Shown here one piece after another: positions 44,845 through 50,389 of a stretch of 50,389 nucleotides of DNA (position 1 is the stretch's first letter; each line of letters starts with the position of its first letter). The notes below the pieces were generated by a model. The model did not search any database, had not been told where the DNA came from, and saw only the letters and a list, made by a program, of their open reading frames with translations. The position numbers and the translations under genes were made by a program. This DNA is from Gnetum montanum. Taxonomy: Eukaryota > Streptophyta > Gnetopsida > Gnetales > Gnetaceae. The DNA lies in assembly GCA_015680685.1 (NCBI GenBank), contig MNCI01026937.1:599678-650066 (forward strand), in the 5' to 3' direction.

Positions 44845-44879
44845 ATAGTGGCTAATTACTAAAAAGGAGATCAAGTCCA

Positions 44880-46520
44880 TAATGTACATGGAACCATCAA
44901 ATCAAATTATAAGTGCCTATATTGAAGAAATTAATGAGTTAGAACAGTTAAGAAAGAAACATCCCTATGTATAATCATATCCAAAAGAAGACATCGAATG
45001 AGAACAACTACAAATTCTAGACAAGTATGAACCAAAATCCTTAGAATTGAAAGCCCTACAAGATGTAATAGAATATGCCTTTTTGAATAATAGGAAATTA
45101 ATAATTATAAATGTCAATCTTGATAAAGAGCAAAAGAGAAGATTATTGGAAGTGGGGAACAAATGTTCAACAATATTTGCATGGTCTTATGATGAAATAA
45201 TAGGTATTGATCCATGCATATGTTAACATCAAATTTATACAAATCTAGTTATCAAACCACACTACTAGCCTCAAAGAAGATTGAATCATAAACTTAAAGT
45301 GGTAAAACAAGAATTGGAGAAACTATTAAGATTCATCTATCTAATAGAAAATAGTGAATGAGTTAGTTCCTTGGTCATTATTTGAAAGAAAGGTGGCAAG
45401 TAGAGGGTTTGCATTAACTTTCAATTGTTGAATTCAGTAACATTCAAGGACCATTTTTCTTTACTATTTATTGACCAAGTCCTCGATACTATTGTAGGAC
45501 ATTAGTACTACAGTTTCCTCAATGGGTACAATAGGTATAATCAAATACACATTGCATTAGAAGATTAAGAGACCACACTCACTAATCCATGAGGAGTATT
45601 TACTTACAAGCAAATGCCTGTTGGCTTGTGTAATGCTCTTGCTACGTTCCAAAGACTAGTACTAAGCATCTTTCAAAAACATATTGGTAATGGAGTGGAA
45701 GTATTCATGAATGATTTTTCAACTTATGGACTAGAATTCAAACAAACATTGAACTAGTTAAAGTAGGTTTGGAAGAGATGCATTGAAACTAATCTAAAGC
45801 TCAATTAGCAAAAGAGCCATTTAATGGTCCAAGATGGTATTGTTCTGGGACATAACATATCGCAAAAAGAAATAAAGGTAGGTCCAAATAAAATAAGAAT
45901 CATTAAAAAAATTATCCAAAGGCCACAAACTATTAAGGATGTCATATCATTCATTGGCCATACAAGGTATTATAGAAGATTTATTAAAAAATTTCAAAGA
46001 TAGTAAAGCTGCTAATAGAGCTTTAAAAAAAGATGCATTGTTTTGATGGACAGAATAATGTAAGAAGGCATTCAAGACATTAAAATAGAAGTTGATTAAA
46101 ATACCAATACTTTGATCTCCAAATTAGTTTAAGCCCTTTCACATTATGACAGATGCTTTAAACTATGCACTTGGCATAGTACTAACTCAACTTGATGATC
46201 AAAAGAGACCATATTACATACATTATGCTAGTAGAAGCATTACTAAGGCACAACTTAATTACACCACTACAGTAAAGGAGCTTATGGTTGTGGTGTATGC
46301 ACTTGAAAAATTTAGACATTATGTGCTTGAGTATCCAACTTATGTCCACATGGATCATAGTGCCATTAGATTTATGATGAATAAACTAGTAGTTACTCTA
46401 AGGGTGATATGATGGGTTGTGATATTACAAGAGTTTAACATCATTATGATAAATAAGAAGGGAACTAAAAATGTTATGGCTAATCATTTGTTAAGACTAA
46501 GATGGGAATCACAAGAATAG
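44880..46520 (+). pseudogene. Element F reverse transcriptase and RNase H (broken, FMND)
   Basis: The linker MYMEPSNQIISAYIEE leads to AFLNNRKLIIINVNLDKEQK, KKGGK, INFQLLNSVTFKDHFSLLFI, DQVLDTIVGH, GLCNALATFQRLV and VEVFMNDFSTYG (about 45693-45729). There the catalytic FMDD has become FMND, the same aspartate as in D. RNase H is open at 46146-46412: MTDALNYALGIVLTQLDDQK, LNYTTTVKELMVVVYALEKF and VHMDHSAIRFMMNK. Stops are often TAG or TGA at expected Gln or Trp codons. RNase H is followed directly by integrase with no space for a second RNase H. Confidence 0.85.
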
Positions 46521-46639
46521 AATGAATCATCATTAGACCAATTTCCTAATGAAAATTTGTTTACAAGGACAATATCATTAACTTAATAGAAAAGTCATGG
46601 ATTACTAATTACATAACTTATATCACTACACAAGAGCTT

Positions 46640-47800
46640 CCTATTAAGTGGAATATGAAACAAAAGGAACAATTCCTTCATATAGTTAAATAATACATGA
46701 AAATTAATGGGAATCTTTATAAGATATGTGCTGATGGACTAAGAAGATGGTACATTCTAGAAGAGAACCAACAAAGAATTCTATAAGATGTGCATGAGGG
46801 ACCATGTGGTGGTCATTATGCAAGATGTAGAATAGCACTGACACTAATGATGGCAAGCTACTTTTGGCCTACCATATTCAAGGATGCATACAAATTCACA
46901 ATCTTGTAAATGATGTCAACACGATGGAGGAGTAACAACTAGGAATGAAGATCCTCAATAATGGATCTAGCCATTGGAACCATTTGATATTTGGGAAATT
47001 AACTTTATGGGGTCACTAACATGGATTTTGAATGGGAAATGATACATTATAGTGATAGTTGATTATTGCATGAAGTGGGAAGAAGCACTTGCAGTCAAAG
47101 ATTGCACAACTAAAATAGCTACTAAATTCTTTCAACAACACATGATGAATAGATTTGGAGTACCATGCATGCTCATATTTAATAATGGAATACATTTTAT
47201 AGGAGCTAAATTCAAAAAGGTAATGCAACAACTTGAGGTGAGTCACAAATTAAGCACATCATACCATCCCCAAGCAAAAGTGACTAACTAAGAAATTACA
47301 AGAATCTTAACTAGAATAGTTAGTCGCTGTAGAAAGGATTGGAGCACTAAGCTGAATGATGCTTTATGGGAATATAGATCCACATGGAAACTTCCAATAG
47401 AATACTCACACTATGAACTAGTCTATAGAAAACTTCCTATGCTACCAATCTAAGTAGAGAAACAAACCTTAGCTACTACTAGTGAACTTGACATGAATCT
47501 AAAATTAGCTCAAAAAGAACATATATTGAACCTTAACCTTCTACAAGAAAATAAAATTCTATCTTTAATGAGCAACAAGATACACAAGTAATACTCTAAA
47601 TGTAGGCATGACGCACAAATACAGCAAGTGTTAATCTAGCCAAGTGATAAAGTCCTCTATTAAAGTCCTAGTCATGTGCCACAAAAGGCTAAGTTCCAAA
47701 TCTTATGGTTCCTATATCATCCATGCAACATACCCATCAGGTGCCATGTAGATCTATCACCCAACCAGCCCACACAAGCTTATCCTAGTTAATATACAAT
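46640..47800 (+). pseudogene. Element F integrase (broken, catalytic Asp lost)
   Basis: The N-terminal zinc domain HEGPCGGHYA ... CQHDGG is followed by WEINFMGSLT (first Asp changed to Asn), IVDYCMKWEEALAVKDCTTK, FGVPCMLIFNNGIHFIGAKF (second Asp changed to Asn) and YHPQAKVTN (open 47052-47291). Then come [12 protein letters not shown] with the Glu, and [17 protein letters not shown]. The C-terminal domain includes AKFQILWFLYHP. With both aspartates replaced it could not integrate DNA. Confidence 0.85.
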
Positions 47801-49337
47801 AATTCAAATCATTCTATGAGCATCTTGACTCCTCTAGGAATTCTACCTTATTTACCAAACCATCCTCAACCCATTTCATTTTCTGGTTTACTATCTTTAG
47901 TAATAGTCATGGGGTGTCCAGTGTGACACTTAGGCACTAAACCTTTTTCTCTCTTATTACTTTTTCATATTCTTTGATACTTTTTCTAGTCTTTCTACAT
48001 TTTTTTACATTCTTATCATCTTTTATTATTCTTCTTATTTTCTATGATTTTTTATCATCTTTCTTGTACATACTTTTTTTGATTTTCCAATAAAGTATAA
48101 AGTAATAAAGCAAGATGTAGTTCCAATAATGTGAAAATTATCCTATATTATCAAATTATTGAAGGACCAATTCTATATACAATGAGACCACATCATCCAT
48201 CCACTCATTTCAAAAAATAAGAGGTTCTTACAATGTTCATAATGATATTCTTTTCCCACTAAAACTAAAATAAATTTATGTCATTATGCTTGGATAGAAA
48301 AGTGAAGAACCAAATGAGAATGAAAAGGGTATGACATCAAGGGGATTTGTGAATTCTCTAAGGCTACTAATATAAGTCTTATCATGTTGTCAAGGTTATA
48401 TTATTTACTTGAGTTGTAATGAAAAGTGAAAGTATGAATAAAATAAGTACTCCCTTACTATGTCAGTAGAAAGACATGTTACCCATGCTTGAAGGTAGTC
48501 CTCTGGTAAGGTCAACATAGTAAAAACATAGTAAATGCACAGAATAAAAATTTGTAGAGGTTCCAATAGAAAGGTATGTTATCCATGCCTAAAGGTAGGT
48601 GGCATCTTAGAAATCTAAAAAATAATAAGGTGTGCTATTAATAAAATGCTTCCTTGAACCTCATTGCTAAGTGTTAATACTCCTTGCAGTAGTGGTACTC
48701 TTGTGGTTGTTAATTTTTGGATGATGCAATCCAATGTAACTAGTAAGTGATATGGACTTTGTTTAAATCTTGAACAGAGAGGCTAATGATCACTTTAAAC
48801 ACATATCATACAAGAGAATCCATTATGCCTATGATAAGACACATCATCTTCCAATTTCTGTAATCATTTCTACTCCTATTCCACCTCACTATTATATATA
48901 ATCATAATTCAATGGTTTTGTATAATATAGTGCTATTTTCTCATTTAGGTGATACTAACATGTGTGTTTTTCTAGACAAGTATGTTCTACATTCAACTCC
49001 TTGAGTTCCTATGGAAACTTGTAGGTGTGGTTATACAAGGGTACTAAAGGCTAAAGCTTGCTTTGGGAAGGACCCACTTGTATAAATTTTGTATTTTATA
49101 CTTGATGATCAATTCCACATCATCTTGTGCCTCCATGATACCTTAACTATCAATGTTTACTTTCCTAAGTTTCATATCTACTCATACTTTTAGCAATTCT
49201 TACTACCATCTCTTATGCATCTAATTGACCTCTTTTGCCAAAGATTCCTTCCTTATGACCTTTGACTATTAAGTTTTCATAATCTGAGCATCATCTATTA
49301 TCAAAGATCCTTTAGAAAACTTATACATCATCCAAAC
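47801..49337 (+). other. Element F spacer after integrase
   Basis: Noncoding, homologous in reverse orientation to the spacers of C and D: AGACATGTTACCCATGCTTG near 48471 matches D near 32310, a second copy of that phrase lies near 48570, and GGAAGGACCCACTTGTATAA near 49065 matches C near 22450. In C the internal promoter of the extra gene follows within 350 bp of this point; here LTR G interrupts first. Confidence 0.6.
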
Positions 49338-50389
49338 TGATGAGTGGCGAGGTACCCCTACACTCCACCATACGAAACGAGCGTACACGCGCGATCCAGT
49401 CGAACTCCGCAGACTAAATGCCTTAACGCCACAAGAAACACTTGGGGTTAATCGTTCGTTGTCTTCCCAGGCTTGCTTGTCTGTGTCACGGTGTATGGTT
49501 AAGCAAGTCTGAGGTATGTGATTTTTTTGGTATTTTTGGCTTATCTTCTATGCTACCAGGAGAAGGGTTGAGAAAACTAAACTAACTCTAACTAAGATCT
49601 AAGTCTAAGTTAACTAGCGTCAGCATCCGTTCCCACTTGCCGGACACACCCTGAACTATGCAACTGCAGCTTACCAAACGCTAATCGTTACTGGGATCGC
49701 CACACGTAATTCAAGTGCTCGAAGTGTTCGTATTGAGGCACCTATTTAGCCTACGTGTGATAAGCAGCCGATTCCTTAGCCAGCCGTACACACCCGTGGG
49801 TGCTCGTAACTAAGTCGTACTTATCACACGATCTAGCCTAGCAATGAGCAGCCGATTCCTCAACTAGCCGTACACATTAGACCCGGGAGTTACCAAGCGC
49901 AGAATCCTGGAATACGCTACTGGGTTACCAAGCATCCAATGCTCGTAATTGAGTCGTACTCATGCATTGCGTCAAGCAGCCGATTCCTTGACTAGCCGTA
50001 CACGTCCGTAGACGCTCGTAATCAAGTCGTACTTGAACGCACTAGGAAAGCAGTAAATAAAGCAATAAATGAAACCACGTGCTGCAAGGTTTATCCAAAC
50101 AAGTTCGTCTTTATTGCCGTACACAACTTGGGTTCAGGTTACAAGCTGCTCGAATAAAGAGCCGTTCACTCTAGGACTCCTACTGCGGGCACATGGGGAA
50201 AAATTCTAACTCTGGAGTGATCAATCTGCCAGAGCTTCGCTACACTAGCCAGGATTGGGAAATGAAGGGAGTGCCGCCTCTTATTTATAGATATGGCGGC
50301 GTGATGCGATATTGCGTACGCGATATCGCAGAAGAAGAAGCGATATCGCGTACGCGATATCGCGGCCTAGTGTAAACCGCGTCTCATCA
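49338..50389 (-). repeat. LTR G, 1052 bp, inserted in element F
   Basis: The LTR is bounded by TGATGAG (49338) and CTCATCA (50389, the last base of the window), in minus orientation. It has no primer site on its left, so it is either the 3' LTR of a minus-strand element continuing to the right, or a solo LTR. The left flank is CAAAC. It is rich in CpG, hence young. Three units starting AGCAGCCGATTCCT (49763, 49847, 49975) enlarge the R/U5 part. The TATA box is near 50281-50289 (minus strand), AATAAA near 50112. Two palindromic motifs lie in U3 (50306-50363). Confidence 0.88.
50306..50363. repeat. Paired 24-bp palindromes in U3 of LTR G
   Basis: The interval 50340-50363 is a perfect 24-bp palindrome centred on GTAC, made of GCGATATCGC arms plus GTAC. 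The interval 50306-50329 is the same sequence with one C-to-T change. They are separated by ten bases, AGAAGAAGAA. Both lie between the LTR start and its TATA box. Confidence 0.95.

Larger units (their letters stand above)
40541..49337 (+). mobile_element. Element F: plus-strand gypsy/Athila-like element, cut by LTR G
   Basis: Order: 5' LTR (to 41468), primer site (41470), leader with a dinucleotide run, gag (41663), protease, RT, RNase H, integrase (to about 47800) and spacer (to 49337), where LTR G interrupts it. Everything after the spacer, including any extra gene and the 3' LTR, lies outside the window. The left border is chosen at TGATAAAATC (40541), which matches TGATGAAATA of LTR E with one G-to-A change; TGATACC at 40567 is an alternative. 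Frames contain many stops, and both RT and integrase catalytic residues are mutated. Confidence 0.83.

Noticed and set aside
49741-50045. Repeat units in LTR G as a CRISPR-like array or satellite
   Set aside because: The units lie inside an LTR with defined ends, are only three and of unequal length, and the organism is a plant.
1-50389. Elements A and G as one element spanning the window
   Set aside because: A runs off to the left from its 5' LTR, G lies inside F, and the two LTRs differ in length and internal repeats.

Overview
This is plant nuclear DNA, most likely from a gymnosperm such as a conifer (inference). It holds a two-exon cytochrome P450 gene of the CYP71 clan with a 2.6 kb phase-0 intron, set among very large, old, stop-riddled Ty3/gypsy LTR retrotransposons. 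No bacterial genes, operons, CRISPR arrays or organelle genes are visible.

Layout: (1) 1-4356 is the 5' part of a minus-strand gypsy element (A) that runs off the left edge: LTR, primer binding site, gag and protease. (2) 4357-5948 is intergenic DNA and the promoter of the P450. (3) 5949-10114 is the P450 gene, the only intact host gene; its intron carries several small tandem duplications. (4) 10115-13084 is AT-rich intergenic DNA containing one GC-rich non-LTR retroposon with a 13-bp target-site duplication. (5) 13090-40247 is a complete minus-strand gypsy element (D) flanked by ATAAT. It is split by a second complete minus-strand element of the same family (C, 17774-31788, flanked by CAAGG). 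C is itself split by a plus-strand solo LTR (E, 23848-24688, flanked by AGGTT). (6) From about 40541 a plus-strand relative (F) runs rightwards with 5' LTR, primer binding site, gag, protease, RT, RNase H and integrase. (7) At 49338 F is cut by another LTR of the family in minus orientation (G), which ends exactly at the window edge.

All these elements are one broad family. The LTRs begin TGATGA and end TCATCA. The primer binding site resembles the tRNA-Asp type. The order is gag-protease-RT-RNase H-integrase with no room for a second RNase H, which fits the Athila side of the OTA group. With nested insertions removed, C is 13169 bp and D is 13138 bp. Both carry the same additional gene of about 2.83 kb between integrase and 3' LTR, on the same strand. 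It has its own TATA box, a probable 5'-UTR intron that ends at the start codon, a proline-rich hinge and a long coiled-coil-like region. In C the sequence upstream of this internal TATA box resembles the repeat unit of the element's own LTR U3. This extra gene and its promoter are the best candidates in the window for an undescribed system.

Nesting gives the order D older than C older than E. Remaining CpG content suggests A and G are the youngest. All retroelement genes are broken; the broken reading frames are given as pseudogenes, with domain borders that are approximate to tens of bases.
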